A stretch of DNA of 50,308 nt from Pantoea sp. BAV 3049 (GCF_009765445.1 NZ_WHOY01000031.1:554405-604712), one strand, 5' to 3'. Positions 38,128-48,803 are shown, counted from the first letter of the stretch. Numbers and translations: made by a program. The notes: generated by a model from the letters alone, not told the origin.

Positions 38128-41100
38128 GTCGCTGGAAAAAGGTTCTGATTGGCATCCTGATCTTCCTGCTGGTGCTGCTGGGCGGCATCGCGTTTTTAAT
38201 AGGTACCACACCAGGCCTGCACCTGTTGCTGAACGGTGCGGCACGCTGGGTGCCAGGTCTGTCAATCAAACAGGTGGAGGGCGGCTGGCGAGACCTCCGG
38301 CTGACGGGCGTGCAGTATGAAATGCCCGGCGTCACGGTCAATGCGGGTGAGTTCCGTCTCGCTGTCCGGCTGGGATGCCTGAAAAACAGTGCGTTCTGCG
38401 TTAACGATCTTTCGCTAAAGGACGTCAACGTGGTAGTGGATAGTAAGAAGATGGCCCCTGCGGCTCCAGCGCCGGTGGAAGAGGAAAAATCCTCCGGCGA
38501 TCTGAGCACGCCTTATCCCATCACCCTGCGCAACCTGGCTCTGCATAACATCAACGTGAAAGTGGACGACACGGCGATTTCGCTGGCGGATTTCACCTCC
38601 GGTATCAGCTGGCAGCAGCGTGCGCTCACCCTGACGCCAACCCATATTCAGGGGCTGCTGATTGCCTTGCCAAAAGCGGCCAAAGTGGCAGAGGAGCAGG
38701 TGGTACAGCCGAAAGTGACGCAGCCAAAACAGGAGGAACCACCGCTGGGCGAGACGCTGAAAACGCTGTTCGCCAAACCGCTGCTGCCGGACCTGCCTGA
38801 TTTCAAAATGCCGCTGGATGTGGATATCCAGCAGATCCTCGGCGAACAGCTGCGCATTACCGGCGATACCGATATTGCGGTGAATCGCCTGTTAGTGAAG
38901 GCCAAAACTCAGGATCGTCTGCTGCATCTGGAAACGCTGGACGTGGACTCGCCGCAGGGGCAGCTGAATGCTCAGGGGCAGGCGACGCTGGCGGATAACT
39001 GGCCGGTCAGCTTCACGCTGTACAGCACGGTAAACCTCGACCCGATCAAGGGCGAAAAGATCAAGATGACCCTGGATGGCGGCCTTCGTGAGCAACTGAA
39101 CATGGCGGTGAATCTCTCCGGCCCGGTCCGTGTGCAGCTTGACGCCAATACCCGGCTGGCCGACGCGGGGCTGCCGTTGTCGATGACGCTGCAAAGTCCT
39201 CAGCTACGCTGGCCGCTGACCGGAGAAACGCAATATCAGGCAGATAACTTCAACTTCAGCTTTAAGGGTAAAGCGACGGACTACGTGATGTCGCTGAAGA
39301 CCGCGCTGAAAGGGCAGGCGATCCCGCCAGCCACGCTGGCGCTGGACGGCAAAGGGAATGTTGAACAGTTCTCGCTGGATAAACTGCACCTGGCCGCGCT
39401 GGAGGGCAGTACCGATCTGACGGCGCTGGTGGACTGGAGCAAAGCCATCAGCTGGCGCAGTGAGCTGACGCTGTCCGGCATTAACACGGCGCGGCAGTAT
39501 CCTGACTGGCCAGCGAAGCTGGAGGGCAAAATAACCACGCGCGGCAGCCTTTACGGCGGCAGCTGGCAGGTGCGGGTACCGGAACTCAAGCTGCGCGGCA
39601 ACGTGAAGCAGAATGCAGTGACCGCCGATGGCTCCCTTTATGGCAACAGCTATAACCAGTGGGATATCCCCGGCATCAAACTGGTGCTGGGAAGGAACAA
39701 TGTTGACCTGAAAGGCTCTCTGGGCGACAAGCTGAACCTGGACGCTAATATCGATGCGCAGCATCTGGACAACGCGCTGCCAGGCCTGGGCGGCGTGGCG
39801 AAGGGCACCGTCAAAGCGCGTGGCGATCTGAAGACGCCGCAGCTGCTGGCTGACCTGACCGCAACCGGTTTGCGCTGGCAGGCGATGAGTATCGGCCACG
39901 TGGCCCTGCAGGGCGATGTCAGTTCCGGCGAGCAGATCCAGGGCAAACTGGCGCTGCGTGTCGATCAGCTGAAACAGGATGCACTGGAGATTTCACGGCT
40001 GAGTCTGGACGCCAGCGGCAGTGAAAAGCAGCATCAGCTGAAACTGACGCTTGAGGGCAAACCGGTGGCCGGGCAGCTGCAGCTTAACGGCAGCTTTGAC
40101 AGACAGGCGCAGCGCTGGCAGGGCACGCTGAATAATACACGCTTCGATACGCCAGTCGGCGAATGGCGCTTAACGCGGGCAATAGCGCTGGATTACCTGA
40201 ACAGCAAACAGACCGTCTCAATTGGCGCTCACTGCTGGCAGAATCCTAATGCCCAGCTTTGCGTGCCGCAGACCATTGAAGCCGGTCCTTCCGGCCATGC
40301 GAAAGTGGTGCTCAGTCGTTTCGATCTGGCGATGGCGAAACCGTTCCTCGGTGATGCAACCAAACTCAGCGGCGTGTTTACCGGCGATGCCGATGTCAGC
40401 TGGACCGCGGACGGTGCGCTGCCACAGGGGCGTGTCTCGCTGAAAGGCAACGGTGTGAAGGTTGAACAGGATGTACAGGGCAACACGCTGCCGGTAGCGT
40501 TTGATACTCTGAATCTGAATGCAGTGCTGCGCAATGGCAAGGCGCAGCTGGACTGGCTGATCCGCATTGCGAAAAACGGCCAGCTGGATGGCAACGTGCA
40601 GATTGCCGATCCGCAGGGCAAGCGGATGCTCTCCGGTAACGTTAACATCGCCAATCTGGATCTGGGGCTGCTTAATCCTGCGCTGATGCAGGGAGAAAAA
40701 GTCGCCGGAATGCTGAACAGCAACCTTCGTCTGGGCGGCAGCCTGCAGAAACCGCAGGTGTTCGGCCAGCTGGGACTGAAAAAAGTCGATGTGGAAGGCA
40801 GCTTTATGCCTGTCGACCTCACGACTGCCAGCGTGAACATGATCTTTAACGGTATGAGTTCAACGCTGGAAGGGCTGATCCAGACTTCTCGTGGGCAACT
40901 GACGCTGAATGGCGATGCCGACTGGAGCCAACTGGATGCCTGGCGGGCACGTATTGCCGCCAAAGGAGATAAAATCCGCGTGACCGTGCCACCGATGGTG
41001 CGTATGGATGTCTCGCCGGATTTGGTGTTTGAAGCCACGCCGGAAATGTTCAATCTTAACGGTCGCGTGGATATTCCGTGGGCGCGTATCACCGTGCAGG

Positions 41101-41897
41101 AAGTTCCGCAAAGCGCGGTGGGTGTCTCGCCTGATGAAGTGCTGCTGGATAAAAACCTCAAGCCGATTGCGCCGAAGAGCACCTCAATCCCGATCAACAG
41201 CAACCTGGTTATTCACGTTGGCGATGACGTGCGGCTCAGCGCATTTGGCCTGAAAGCCAAACTGAACGGCGATTTGAAGCTGGCGCAGGACCGGAGGGGA
41301 CTGGGCCTTAATGGTCAGATCAATATCCCGTCGGGCCGCTTCCATGCTTACGGGCAGGATCTGATTGTGCGCAGAGGGGAGCTGCAGTTTGCCGGGCCAG
41401 CCGATCAGCCTTACCTGAATATTGAGGCGATCCGTAATCCGGAAGCGACCGAAGATGATGTCACTGCCGGGGTCCGCGTGACCGGGCTGGCGGATGAACC
41501 AAAGGCGGAAGTGTTCTCTGACCCGGCGATGTCGCAGCAGGAAGCTCTGTCATATCTGCTGCGTGGACAGGGCCTTGGCTCCTCCGGCAGCGACAGCAGC
41601 GCATTAACCTCAGCACTTGTTGGATTGGGGCTTGCACAAAGTGGGCAGGTTGTGGGTAAAATCGGGGAGACTTTCGGCGTGAGTAATCTTGCCCTGGATA
41701 CGACTGGCGTCGGTGACAGCCAGCAGGTTCAGGTCAGCGGCTATGTGCTGCCGGGTCTACAGGTAAAATACGGTGTTGGCATATTTGATTCACTGGCGAC
41801 CTTAACCTTACGTTATCGCCTGATGCCCAAACTCTATTTGGAAGCGGTGTCTGGCATAGACCAGGCCCTCGATGTGCTCTATCAGTTTGAGTTTTAG
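38124..41897 (+). CDS. tamB: TamB, inner-membrane-anchored AsmA-like subunit of TAM
   Basis: A 1257-residue protein, E. coli TamB being 1259. One N-terminal membrane segment (about 7-28) is followed by a very long beta-rich periplasmic part (repeating beta strands of the AsmA/VPS13-like kind that form a hydrophobic groove) and the DUF490 C-terminal domain (about 900-1257; [39 protein letters not shown]), which binds TamA. It likely bridges both membranes and conducts lipid. An in-frame Pro/Glu-rich stretch occurs at about 190-215. Starts inside the tamA stop; ytfP follows after 2 bp. Confidence 0.97.
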   Translation: MSRWKKVLIGILIFLLVLLGGIAFLIGTTPGLHLLLNGAARWVPGLSIKQVEGGWRDLRLTGVQYEMPGVTVNAGEFRLAVRLGCLKNSAFCVNDLSLKDVNVVVDSKKMAPAAPAPVEEEKSSGDLSTPYPITLRNLALHNINVKVDDTAISLADFTSGISWQQRALTLTPTHIQGLLIALPKAAKVAEEQVVQPKVTQPKQEEPPLGETLKTLFAKPLLPDLPDFKMPLDVDIQQILGEQLRITGDTDIAVNRLLVKAKTQDRLLHLETLDVDSPQGQLNAQGQATLADNWPVSFTLYSTVNLDPIKGEKIKMTLDGGLREQLNMAVNLSGPVRVQLDANTRLADAGLPLSMTLQSPQLRWPLTGETQYQADNFNFSFKGKATDYVMSLKTALKGQAIPPATLALDGKGNVEQFSLDKLHLAALEGSTDLTALVDWSKAISWRSELTLSGINTARQYPDWPAKLEGKITTRGSLYGGSWQVRVPELKLRGNVKQNAVTADGSLYGNSYNQWDIPGIKLVLGRNNVDLKGSLGDKLNLDANIDAQHLDNALPGLGGVAKGTVKARGDLKTPQLLADLTATGLRWQAMSIGHVALQGDVSSGEQIQGKLALRVDQLKQDALEISRLSLDASGSEKQHQLKLTLEGKPVAGQLQLNGSFDRQAQRWQGTLNNTRFDTPVGEWRLTRAIALDYLNSKQTVSIGAHCWQNPNAQLCVPQTIEAGPSGHAKVVLSRFDLAMAKPFLGDATKLSGVFTGDADVSWTADGALPQGRVSLKGNGVKVEQDVQGNTLPVAFDTLNLNAVLRNGKAQLDWLIRIAKNGQLDGNVQIADPQGKRMLSGNVNIANLDLGLLNPALMQGEKVAGMLNSNLRLGGSLQKPQVFGQLGLKKVDVEGSFMPVDLTTASVNMIFNGMSSTLEGLIQTSRGQLTLNGDADWSQLDAWRARIAAKGDKIRVTVPPMVRMDVSPDLVFEATPEMFNLNGRVDIPWARITVQEVPQSAVGVSPDEVLLDKNLKPIAPKSTSIPINSNLVIHVGDDVRLSAFGLKAKLNGDLKLAQDRRGLGLNGQINIPSGRFHAYGQDLIVRRGELQFAGPADQPYLNIEAIRNPEATEDDVTAGVRVTGLADEPKAEVFSDPAMSQQEALSYLLRGQGLGSSGSDSSALTSALVGLGLAQSGQVVGKIGETFGVSNLALDTTGVGDSQQVQVSGYVLPGLQVKYGVGIFDSLATLTLRYRLMPKLYLEAVSGIDQALDVLYQFEF

Positions 41898-41899
41898 CA

Positions 41900-42253
41900 A
41901 TGCGAATAATTGTCTACGGTAGCCTGAGGCGTAAGCAGGGCAACAGTCACTGGATGACCAACGGCCAGTGGCTGGGCGATCACCAGATCGACGGCTATGA
42001 GCTGTACAGTCTGGGCCATTACCCTGGTGTGGTCGCGGGGAACGGGCGGGTTTATTGTGAGGTTTACCGGATCGATGCCTCGACCCTTGGTGAGCTGGAC
42101 GCGCTCCGGACTAAAGGCGGAGAGTACAAGCGCGAGCTGGTACAAACGCCTTACGGCAGCGCCTGGCTCTATGTGTACCAACGTCCGGTAGCAGGAAAGC
42201 TTCGCATAGAGAGCGGCGACTGGCTGCTCCGCGATCAACAGGATCCTGACTGA
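41900..42253 (+). CDS. ytfP: YtfP, gamma-glutamylcyclotransferase-fold protein
   Basis: A 117-residue cytoplasmic protein of the GGCT/AIG2-like fold. The binding loop YGSLR is at residues 5-9 and the conserved acidic site in the RTKGGEYKRELV region near 71-82 is present. It is a few residues longer than E. coli YtfP (113) at the C-terminus. The substrate is unknown. It is coupled to tamB by a 2-bp gap, as in E. coli. Confidence 0.93.
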   Translation: MRIIVYGSLRRKQGNSHWMTNGQWLGDHQIDGYELYSLGHYPGVVAGNGRVYCEVYRIDASTLGELDALRTKGGEYKRELVQTPYGSAWLYVYQRPVAGKLRIESGDWLLRDQQDPD

Positions 42254-42267
42254 CGTCTTCTGCAAAT

Positions 42268-42298
42268 AAAAACACCGCTCATTGAGCGGTGTTTTTTT
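42268..42298. terminator. Bidirectional terminator ytfP / ppa
   Basis: A 9-bp stem ACACCGCTC / GAGCGGTGT (3-base loop) flanked by A-rich and T7 sequence stops ytfP on the plus strand and ppa on the minus strand. Confidence 0.94.
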
Positions 42299-42313
42299 GT
42301 GCCGGAAGAAAAC

Positions 42314-42844
42314 TTATTTCTTCGCAGCGCGTTCGAAAGAGGTCACGATTTCAGCTTTAGCCGCCTCAGCGTTGTCCCAGCCTTCCACTTTCACCCATTT
42401 GCCTTTTTCCAGCGCTTTATACTGCTCGAAGAAGTGAGTGATCTGCGCACGCAGCAGTTCTGGCAGGTCGTTCACATCTTTGATGTGATCGTACTCTTTG
42501 GTCAGTTTGGTGTGCGGAACCGCAACCAGTTTGGCATCTTCGCCAGACTCGTCGGTCATTTTCAGCACGCCAACCGGACGGCAACGGATCACGGAGCCTG
42601 GCTGCAGCGGATACGGAGTTGGGACCAGCACGTCTACCGGGTCACCGTCCAGGGACAGGGTGTGGTTGATGTAACCGTAGTTGCACGGATAGAACATCGC
42701 TGTAGACATAAAACGGTCAACGAACAGGGTGCCGGAATCTTTGTCGACTTCATATTTGATTGGATCGGCATTGGCCGGGATCTCGATAACGACATAGATA
42801 TCTTCTGGCAGATCTTTACCCGCTGGAACCTGGTTCAAACTCAT
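42314..42844 (-). CDS. ppa: Inorganic pyrophosphatase
   Basis: A 176-residue family I soluble pyrophosphatase that hydrolyses PPi and so drives biosynthetic reactions. The signature [12 protein letters not shown] with three metal-binding Asp is at about 66-77; the run [28 protein letters not shown] is canonical. ATG 42844 ([11 protein letters not shown]) matches E. coli; a TTG two codons earlier is ignored. AAGGA stands upstream. Codon bias is that of a highly expressed gene. Confidence 0.99.
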   Translation of the reverse strand: MSLNQVPAGKDLPEDIYVVIEIPANADPIKYEVDKDSGTLFVDRFMSTAMFYPCNYGYINHTLSLDGDPVDVLVPTPYPLQPGSVIRCRPVGVLKMTDESGEDAKLVAVPHTKLTKEYDHIKDVNDLPELLRAQITHFFEQYKALEKGKWVKVEGWDNAEAAKAEIVTSFERAAKK

Positions 42845-43169
42845 GGTCAATTCCTTACATAGCAGTCTTGGTCAAGTGACGCTCATTATAGCCAACTGAT
42901 TCTGAAAGTATCCCCCCTTTTTGGCCTTTAGGAATGCTCCAGTACCGTGCCAATCGCTGCCCGGATGATTTCAACCGACCCCGCTGCGATCGGGCAGCCG
43001 GGCATGGCTGATTTGTCTTAATCATTATTGAAAATTGATCCAGATCAACGTGCCGCCAATCAGCGTCTCTGCAGTCCCGATGGTCTCTAAAGGTCACAAT
43101 CGTCGGTCCGATAAGCCAATTGTACTAATGGATTCTGCAACTGTAACCTGATTAAGGACCCTTCAGATC
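42845..43169. promoter_or_regulatory. ppa-chemoreceptor divergent region with FNR box
   Basis: No gene is seen. An FNR-type box TTGAT-CCAG-ATCAA at 43035-43048 is a perfect match to TTGATNNNNATCAA. An 8-bp stem GCTGCCCG / CGGGCAGC (42956-42963 with 42991-42998) lies to its left. The sigma-28 promoter to the right is listed separately. The FNR centre is about 80 bp from the sigma-28 start, or about 200 bp from ppa. Confidence 0.6.
43088..43114 (+). promoter_or_regulatory. Sigma-28 (FliA) promoter of the Tar/Tsr-like chemoreceptor
   Basis: TAAAGGTC (43088-43095), 11-bp spacer, TCCGATAA (43107-43114), against the consensus TAAAGTTT-N11-GCCGATAA (6/8 and 7/8, exact spacing). Transcription would start near 43121. 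Confidence 0.85.
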
Positions 43170-44732
43170 ATGATTAAAAAACTTTCAATACGCACAGGAT
43201 TGATGATCCTGCTGGCCACGATGACGCTGATGTTGTTGGTGGTCAGCCTGATGGGAATTACGGCCATCAGCAAAGGCAACAGCTCGCTGGATGTGGTTAA
43301 CCGTATCCAGAGCACTGAGCTGAACAGCCTGTTCAATGCCAACACTTATCTGTTACGAACCCGCACTATCTCCGCTTTAGCCGCCAGGAACCTGGAAAAA
43401 GGCAATGCTGATCGGGCCATGTCAGTGATCGGCAGGGCGGATGGTTTCGTTAAAGTGGCAAACGAAGAGATCAAACTCTTCACGGAAGCCGGGACGGTGA
43501 CTGCCAGGGGCAAGGTTCTGGCGGATGCGTTGCTGGCCAATTATCACAAGTATCTCTCAGAAGGGATCGATCCAATGATCGATGCCCTGCAGGCCAGCAA
43601 TCTCGATGCTTATTATCAATTGCTGGAGCAGAAACTGACGCCGCTGAATGCCCTTTTTACTCAGTCTGTAGAAGAGTTTCGCACCTTTGCTGACGAAACA
43701 ACCGAGCAGAAACTGGCCGAAGCGGCATGGAACAAGAAACTCCTGACCGTATTGATCGTCTTTTGCGGCATTCTGACGGTAGTCCTGCTGGTCGGATCAT
43801 GGATAGTGCTGCGTGAAATCCTGCTGAAACCGCTGGATGTGGCGATTGGGCGTCTGGAATTTGTCGCTTCAGGTGACCTAACCCAGGAACTGCCTGAAGG
43901 CGGTAAAAATGAACTGGGGCGCCTGAATTCCGCGCTGGCGGAAATGCAGACCGCCCTGCAATATTCGGTAGGGCAGGTTCGCGATGCCAGCCTGCAAATC
44001 GAGGTAGGCAGCCGTGAAATTGCTGCCGGGAACCTGGACCTGTCACAGCGGACGGAAGAGTCGGCGGCTTCTCTGGAGCAGACCGCCGCGAGCATGGAAC
44101 AGCTGACGGCCACCGTGAAGCTCAATGCGAATAACGCCAGCCAGGCGCACCAGCTGGCGCGCTCCGTCTCTTCCAGCGCCGATCGTGGCAGCGAAGTGGT
44201 CAATTACGTGATGGAAAAAATGCAGGAGATCTCCAACAGCTCGAAGCGCATTGGTGACATCCTTGGCGTGATTGATGGCATCGCCTTCCAGACCAACATT
44301 CTGGCGCTGAACGCCTCCGTGGAAGCGGCCCGCGCCGGTGAGCAGGGCAGAGGCTTCGCAGTGGTGGCCGGTGAGGTCCGGACTCTTGCCCAGCGCAGCG
44401 CGACGGCGGCAAAAGAGATCCGCGAGCTGATCGCCGAATCGCAAAGCCGGGTCAGCGAGGGCTCCCAGATGGCGACCAAAGCGGGAGAGACCATGGATGA
44501 GATTACCAGTGAAGTATCGCGGGTGACGGTGCTGATGAAAGAGATCTCCAGTGCCTCCCAGGAGCAGAGCCTCGGTATAGAGCAGGTTAACGTCGCGGTT
44601 ACTCGAATGGATGAAATGGCGCAGCAAAATGCGGCGCTGGTTGAACAGGCTGCTGCAGCGACTCAGTCGCTGGAGGAGCAGTCGCAGCAATTGGTGCAGA
44701 CCATGGCAGTCTTTAAGGTCAGCGCCGCGTAG
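43170..44732 (+). CDS. Methyl-accepting chemotaxis protein, Tar/Tsr type
   Basis: A 520-residue chemoreceptor. First membrane segment about 10-32, a four-helix-bundle (TarH-like) periplasmic domain (about 33-190), second membrane segment about 191-213, HAMP (about 214-268) and the signalling domain with [35 protein letters not shown]. The end is VFKVSAA, with no NWETF-like tether. The ligand is unknown; the arginine pattern that Tar/Tsr use for amino acids could not be confirmed by eye. A sigma-28 promoter places it in the flagellar regulon. It and the decayed receptor after it are paralogues and occupy the ppa-fbp interval, which in E. coli holds ytfQRT-yjfF. Confidence 0.93.
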   Translation: MIKKLSIRTGLMILLATMTLMLLVVSLMGITAISKGNSSLDVVNRIQSTELNSLFNANTYLLRTRTISALAARNLEKGNADRAMSVIGRADGFVKVANEEIKLFTEAGTVTARGKVLADALLANYHKYLSEGIDPMIDALQASNLDAYYQLLEQKLTPLNALFTQSVEEFRTFADETTEQKLAEAAWNKKLLTVLIVFCGILTVVLLVGSWIVLREILLKPLDVAIGRLEFVASGDLTQELPEGGKNELGRLNSALAEMQTALQYSVGQVRDASLQIEVGSREIAAGNLDLSQRTEESAASLEQTAASMEQLTATVKLNANNASQAHQLARSVSSSADRGSEVVNYVMEKMQEISNSSKRIGDILGVIDGIAFQTNILALNASVEAARAGEQGRGFAVVAGEVRTLAQRSATAAKEIRELIAESQSRVSEGSQMATKAGETMDEITSEVSRVTVLMKEISSASQEQSLGIEQVNVAVTRMDEMAQQNAALVEQAAAATQSLEEQSQQLVQTMAVFKVSAA

Positions 44733-44772
44733 TACCAGTAGCACCCTCTCACTGTGTTTATCATCCCTTTTG

Positions 44773-44797
44773 GGCGATCGAAAGATCGCCTTTTTTT
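44773..44797 (+). terminator. Chemoreceptor terminator
   Basis: A 7-bp stem GGCGATC-GAAA-GATCGCC with T7 follows the receptor by 40 bp. Confidence 0.92.
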
Positions 44798-45014
44798 GTT
44801 TCAGACTGGCGTAATTGCCAGAAATCTCCAATAAATGTGCCTTACATTGCACCGTTAAGCATTTTTGTAGTTAGGGGTGTTGTTAGTGATATTCACTATT
44901 ATTGGCAACGATTGCATCATATTAATTCTGATAAATTGTTACTTTCACCCCATGATTATCCGTCGGGTCGCTTTCAGGCTCTGTCGCGGCGGAGGAGCTT
45001 ACGTTACTGGTGCT
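44798..45014. other. Intergenic stretch between the two receptor loci
   Basis: AT-rich DNA without a recognisable gene or strong structure; it leads to the sigma-28 promoter of the decayed receptor. Confidence 0.5.
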
Positions 45015-45041
45015 GAATGTTTAAACCACCCCTGCCGATAA
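45015..45041 (+). promoter_or_regulatory. Sigma-28 promoter of the decayed chemoreceptor
   Basis: GAATGTTT (45015-45022), 11-bp spacer, GCCGATAA (45034-45041); the -10 is a perfect FliA match and the -35 is 6/8. The promoter is intact although the gene behind it is broken. Confidence 0.82.
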
Positions 45042-45096
45042 TCTCTTCGCTTTTTTTGGGAATATGGATAATCAGCCTGTCGGGGTACGCCAAATC

Positions 45097-45361
45097 ATGC
45101 TTAAAAGAATATCAATACGCCCCAGTCTGTTAGTTTTATCAGCGCTTATGACGCTGATGCTGTTAGTGGTCAGCATTATGGGCATTATTGCCATCAACAA
45201 AGGGAACCGTTCCCTGGACGTGGTGAACCGGATTCAGGGAGTTGAGCTGAACAACTTATTTTTTTCCAGCAACAGCGCGAACCACGGCCACTCAGTCGCT
45301 GGAGGAGCAGTCTCAGCAACTGGTGCAGTCGATGGCGGTGTTTAAAGTCAGCATGGCGTAA
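45097..45361 (+). pseudogene. Internally deleted chemoreceptor remnant
   Basis: The first 55 codons from ATG 45097 (MLKRISIRPSLLVLSALMTL ... [16 protein letters not shown]) are paralogous to residues 1-53 of the receptor at 43170. After about 25 unmatched bases the sequence resumes at 45290 in the +1 frame with [20 protein letters not shown], equal to its last 23 residues (stop 45359-45361). So about 445 codons, covering the ligand, HAMP and signalling domains, are gone, and the two ends are out of frame. The open frame from the start would instead end at 45345 with an unrelated tail (about 83 residues), giving a one-pass membrane stub. An in-frame ATG at 45064 is a less likely start. Confidence 0.85.
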
Positions 45362-45376
45362 GTTTCTGGCGGAGGT

Positions 45377-45409
45377 AAAAAAGCCCTGTAAGCGTGGAGC
45401 TGACAGGGC
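45377..45409 (-). terminator. fbp terminator
   Basis: On the minus strand GCCCTGT (45409-45403) pairs with ACAGGGC (45389-45383) and is followed by T6. It lies 47 bp after the fbp stop. Confidence 0.8.
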
Positions 45410-45455
45410 CGGGGCGACTCTCTTCAGGGCGATTTTTCAATCACCCGCCCTTGCT

Positions 45456-46454
45456 TTATGCGTCCGGGAACTCACGCAGGAAACGTTCCTGATCGTCCAC
45501 CATTTCGGTATTGCCGACAAAGAACGGCGAACGCTGGTGCAGCGTTTCCGGCACGAGGTCCAGAATACGGTTTGCGCCATCACTGGCTTTACCACCAGCC
45601 TGTTCGGCGAGGAACGCCATCGGATTGCACTCATACAGCAGGCGCAGCTTGCCTTTCGGGTGGCTGGCGGTGCTTGGATAGAGATAGATGCCGCCCTTGA
45701 GCAGGTTGCGGTGGAAGTCCGCCACCAGCGAGCCGATATAACGTGAGGTATAAGGGCGGTGGGTGGGCTGATCTTCCTCCTGACAGAACTTCAGGTATTT
45801 TTTCACGCCCTGAGGGAAACGAATATAGTTTCCTTCGTTAATGGAGTAGGTATAGCCCTTTTCAGGGAACTCCATTTTCTCCGCGCTCAGGCAGAATACG
45901 CCCAGTGATGGATCGTAGGTAAAGGCATGAACACCACAGCCGGTGGTGTAAACCAGCATGGTGGACGAGCCGTAAACCACATAGCCTGCGGCCACTTGCT
46001 GGCTGCCCGGCTGCAGGAAATCTTCCTCAGTGACCGGCGTGCCTGGCGGGGTAATGCGGCGATAAATGGAGAAAATTGTTCCGACAGATACGTTTACGTC
46101 GATGTTGGAGGAGCCATCCAGAGGATCCATCAACACCACGTACTTCCCGTTTTCAACGCCTTCGAAGATCACGATCTCATCTTCTTCCTCTGACGCAATC
46201 CCTGCCACAATGCCGCGCGCTTTCAGAGCAGCTTTGAGTTTTTCATTGGCAAACAGATCGAGTTTCATCTGCTGCTCGCCCTGAATGTTTTCAGCGCCAC
46301 TGGCTCCCAGAATATCGACCAGTCCGGCTTTATTGATGTCGCGATGAATAATCTTCGCGCCCAGCTTGATGGCTGAAATCAGTGCCGTCAGTTCACCTGT
46401 GGCGTGAGGAAAGTCGTGTTGCTTCTCGACGATGAATTCGCCTAACGTTTTCAT
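45456..46454 (-). CDS. fbp: Fructose-1,6-bisphosphatase class I
   Basis: A 332-residue gluconeogenic enzyme that removes the 1-phosphate of fructose 1,6-bisphosphate. The metal/catalytic motif [13 protein letters not shown] is at about 110-122, EEEDE near 96-100, and the substrate-binding NEGNYIRFP and [14 protein letters not shown] are present. The start 46454 ([21 protein letters not shown]) is as in E. coli; 15 upstream in-frame codons are not believed. AGGGA lies 8 bases upstream. Divergent from mpl. Confidence 0.98.
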   Translation of the reverse strand: MKTLGEFIVEKQHDFPHATGELTALISAIKLGAKIIHRDINKAGLVDILGASGAENIQGEQQMKLDLFANEKLKAALKARGIVAGIASEEEDEIVIFEGVENGKYVVLMDPLDGSSNIDVNVSVGTIFSIYRRITPPGTPVTEEDFLQPGSQQVAAGYVVYGSSTMLVYTTGCGVHAFTYDPSLGVFCLSAEKMEFPEKGYTYSINEGNYIRFPQGVKKYLKFCQEEDQPTHRPYTSRYIGSLVADFHRNLLKGGIYLYPSTASHPKGKLRLLYECNPMAFLAEQAGGKASDGANRILDLVPETLHQRSPFFVGNTEMVDDQERFLREFPDA

Positions 46455-46622
46455 AACACAATCCCTGAATCTGCGGTTGAACAGCAGCTCGTATAACAAA
46501 CTGCCAACGTATGCGTACGCAGTTTAGCCGAATGAACGGCAAAGAACATAGGGCAAATCCGTTTCTTCCTCTCGATGAGGACGGTACACTGTGCGCCGAA
46601 CATTCCAGTAAACGGACCTTTT

Positions 46623-47978
46623 ATGCGTATTCATATCCTCGGTATCTGCGGCACTTTTATGGGCGGTCTGGCAATGCTGGCTCGTTCTCTGGGCCATGAA
46701 GTCACCGGCGCTGATGCCAACGTTTATCCGCCGATGAGCACGCTTTTAGAGAAGCAAGGCATTGATTTAATTCAGGGTTATGATGCTTCGCAGCTCGATC
46801 CTGCTCCCGATCTGGTGATTATCGGTAACGCGATGACCCGCGGAAATGCCTGTGTTGAAGCGGTGCTTGAACGCAACATTCCTTACCTCTCCGGGCCGCA
46901 GTGGCTGCATGATTTTGTGCTGAAAGACCGCTGGGTTCTGGCAGTAGCAGGAACCCACGGAAAAACCACTACGGCGGGGATGGCGGCATGGATTTTACAG
47001 GCTTGCGGCCTTGAACCGGGCTTTGTGATCGGTGGTGTACCGGGAAATTTCGACGTTTCGGCAACTTTAGGAAAAAGCCCATTCTTCGTGATTGAGGCCG
47101 ATGAGTATGACTGTGCCTTTTTCGACAAGCGTTCCAAATTCGTGCATTACTGCCCGCGTACGCTGATCCTCAACAACCTTGAATTCGATCACGCGGATAT
47201 TTTTGACGATCTGCGGGCCATTCAGCGTCAATTCCATCATCTGGTGCGTATCGTGCCGGGAAGCGGCAAGATCCTGGTGCCAGAGCACGACGCCAACCTG
47301 AAACAGGTGCTGTCGATGGGCTGCTGGAGCGAGCAGGAGAGCGTCGGCGATGGCGGCCACTGGCAGGCGAAAAAGCTGACGCCGGATGCTTCCCGGTGGG
47401 AAGCCTGGCTGGATGGCGAGAAAGTGGCTGAAGTGAACTGGGCGCTGGTGGGCGAGCACAACATGCATAACGGCATGATGGCGATTGCCGCAGCGCGCCA
47501 CGTCGGCGTGAAGCCGGAAGATGCCGGACGTGCATTGAACGACTTCATCAACGCCCGCCGTCGCCTTGAACTGCGTGGCGAAGCCAACGGCGTGAAGGTT
47601 TATGATGACTTCGCTCACCACCCGACCGCGATCCTGGCAACCATGACCGCCTTGCGCAGTAAGGTTGGCGGAACGGCGCGGATCCTGGCGGTGCTTGAGC
47701 CTCGCTCAAACACCATGAAAATGGGGATCAGTAAGGATGACCTCGCCCCGGCACTGGCCCGTGCGGATGAGGTGTTTCTGTTTCAGCCGCATCACATTCC
47801 CTGGCAGGTTTCAGAAGTGGCGGATGCCTGCGTGCAGCCGGCACACTGGAGTGCCGATGTTGATACGCTGGTGGAGATGATCGCTAAAACAGCGCAGCCT
47901 GGCGATACCATTCTGGTAATGAGCAACGGCGGCTTTGGCGGCATCCATCAGAAACTGCTGGACCGGCTGGCGAAGTAG
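46623..47978 (+). CDS. mpl: UDP-MurNAc:L-Ala-gamma-D-Glu-meso-DAP ligase
   Basis: A 451-residue Mur-ligase-family enzyme that reattaches the recycled murein tripeptide to UDP-MurNAc. MRIHILGICGTFMGG begins the UDP-binding domain, the ATP loop AGTHGKTTT is at 109-117, and the Mur signatures EADEYDCAFFDKRSKFVHY and GEHNMHNGMMAIAAA are present. The start 46623 is chosen by homology with E. coli Mpl (457). The last 15 or so residues of the E. coli form are slightly shorter here. It is followed by a palindromic repeat. Confidence 0.97.
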   Translation: MRIHILGICGTFMGGLAMLARSLGHEVTGADANVYPPMSTLLEKQGIDLIQGYDASQLDPAPDLVIIGNAMTRGNACVEAVLERNIPYLSGPQWLHDFVLKDRWVLAVAGTHGKTTTAGMAAWILQACGLEPGFVIGGVPGNFDVSATLGKSPFFVIEADEYDCAFFDKRSKFVHYCPRTLILNNLEFDHADIFDDLRAIQRQFHHLVRIVPGSGKILVPEHDANLKQVLSMGCWSEQESVGDGGHWQAKKLTPDASRWEAWLDGEKVAEVNWALVGEHNMHNGMMAIAAARHVGVKPEDAGRALNDFINARRRLELRGEANGVKVYDDFAHHPTAILATMTALRSKVGGTARILAVLEPRSNTMKMGISKDDLAPALARADEVFLFQPHHIPWQVSEVADACVQPAHWSADVDTLVEMIAKTAQPGDTILVMSNGGFGGIHQKLLDRLAK

Positions 47979-47990
47979 GGGGAAAAGCGG

Positions 47991-48049
47991 GGGGCGAAAG
48001 CATTCAGCCCCGGAGCGGCCGTAAGGGCGGAATTTATTCCGCCCTTACG
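47991..48049. repeat. Intergenic palindromic element (copy B) between mpl and darP
   Basis: GGGGC / GCCCC (47991-47995 with 48007-48011) is followed by a perfect 13-bp stem CGTAAGGGCGGAA / TTCCGCCCTTACG with TTTA loop (48020-48049). The inner GGGCGGAA-loop-TTCCGCCC equals that of the rnr-rlmB element, and both elements also share GGGGGCGAA to the left. No T tract follows. It sits between convergent genes. Confidence 0.65.
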
Positions 48050-48095
48050 AGAGAGTCACACGGGGAGATGCAGGAACAGATCCCGTCCGTGTCGA

Positions 48096-48638
48096 TCACT
48101 CCTCAGCCAACTCGCGCAGATACTGGAAGATCTGGCGGTAAGCTTTCGGTGGCTTATTGGCTTCTTTCTCTTTCTGGGCGTTACGGATCATCTGGCGCAA
48201 TTGCTGACGGTCAGCATCAGGATACAGATTCAGCACGTCCGGCATGGCGTCGTCACCTTCTGCCACCAGACGGTCGCGCAGCATCTCAAGTTTGTGGAAC
48301 AGCGCAACCTGCTGGTTGTGACGGTTCTTCAGCTTGTCCAGCGCCTGGCGGATCGGATCTTCATCGCGTGAGCGCAGCATTTTCCCGATCAGCTGCAGCT
48401 GACGGCGGCGGCCCTCCTTCTTGATCTTCTGCGCCAGCTCAATAGCAGTACGCAAATCTTCATCCAGCGGGATCCTGTCCAGCGCATTTTTACTCAGATC
48501 CACCAGTTCGGCACCCAGGCGCTTCAGCTCCTCGGCATCACGTTTGATTTCACTCTTACTGACCCAGATAATCTCATCGTCTTCTTGTTCTTCGTTATCC
48601 GGTACATCATCGAGCCAGTCGTCGGGCTGTTTGGTCAT
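48096..48638 (-). CDS. darP: DarP (YjgA), 50S ribosome maturation factor
   Basis: A 180-residue, highly charged helical protein of the DUF615 family, E. coli YjgA being 183. It binds late pre-50S particles and assists maturation of the peptidyl-transferase centre. The acidic N-terminus ([16 protein letters not shown]) precedes the conserved helices [20 protein letters not shown] and the C-terminal [35 protein letters not shown] lies 6 bases upstream of the ATG. Divergent from pmbA, as in E. coli. Confidence 0.96.
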   Translation of the reverse strand: MTKQPDDWLDDVPDNEEQEDDEIIWVSKSEIKRDAEELKRLGAELVDLSKNALDRIPLDEDLRTAIELAQKIKKEGRRRQLQLIGKMLRSRDEDPIRQALDKLKNRHNQQVALFHKLEMLRDRLVAEGDDAMPDVLNLYPDADRQQLRQMIRNAQKEKEANKPPKAYRQIFQYLRELAEE

Positions 48639-48701
48639 GGGAGGCTCCCTAAAAAAGAGGCTAATGCTATCAGGTTACGAGGCTACTGCGAAATTGTTCT
48701 C

Positions 48702-48718
48702 TGAGTCTGTTAGACTCA
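48702..48718. promoter_or_regulatory. Dyad in the darP-pmbA divergent region
   Basis: A perfect 7-bp inverted repeat TGAGTCT-GTT-AGACTCA, between the divergent starts of darP (48638) and pmbA (48804). It could be an operator or lie in a promoter; no regulator is known to me for it. Confidence 0.4.
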
Positions 48719-48803
48719 AATGAACCCTAATCACTGAAGAGTCCGAAAATCTGGCAGTCTGACGCACGCCAGAGAAGCCCTCTGTTAATTATATGGTAGG
48801 TCG

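Noticed and set aside
40229..41203. 324-codon open frame on the minus strand inside tamB
   Set aside because: Antisense to a conserved part of tamB; Ser/Arg/Pro-rich translation without motif or ribosome-binding site.
45064..45345. A genuine 93-residue small membrane protein
   Set aside because: Its first part is a receptor N-terminus and the continuation matches a receptor C-terminus in another frame; a deletion remnant explains it better.
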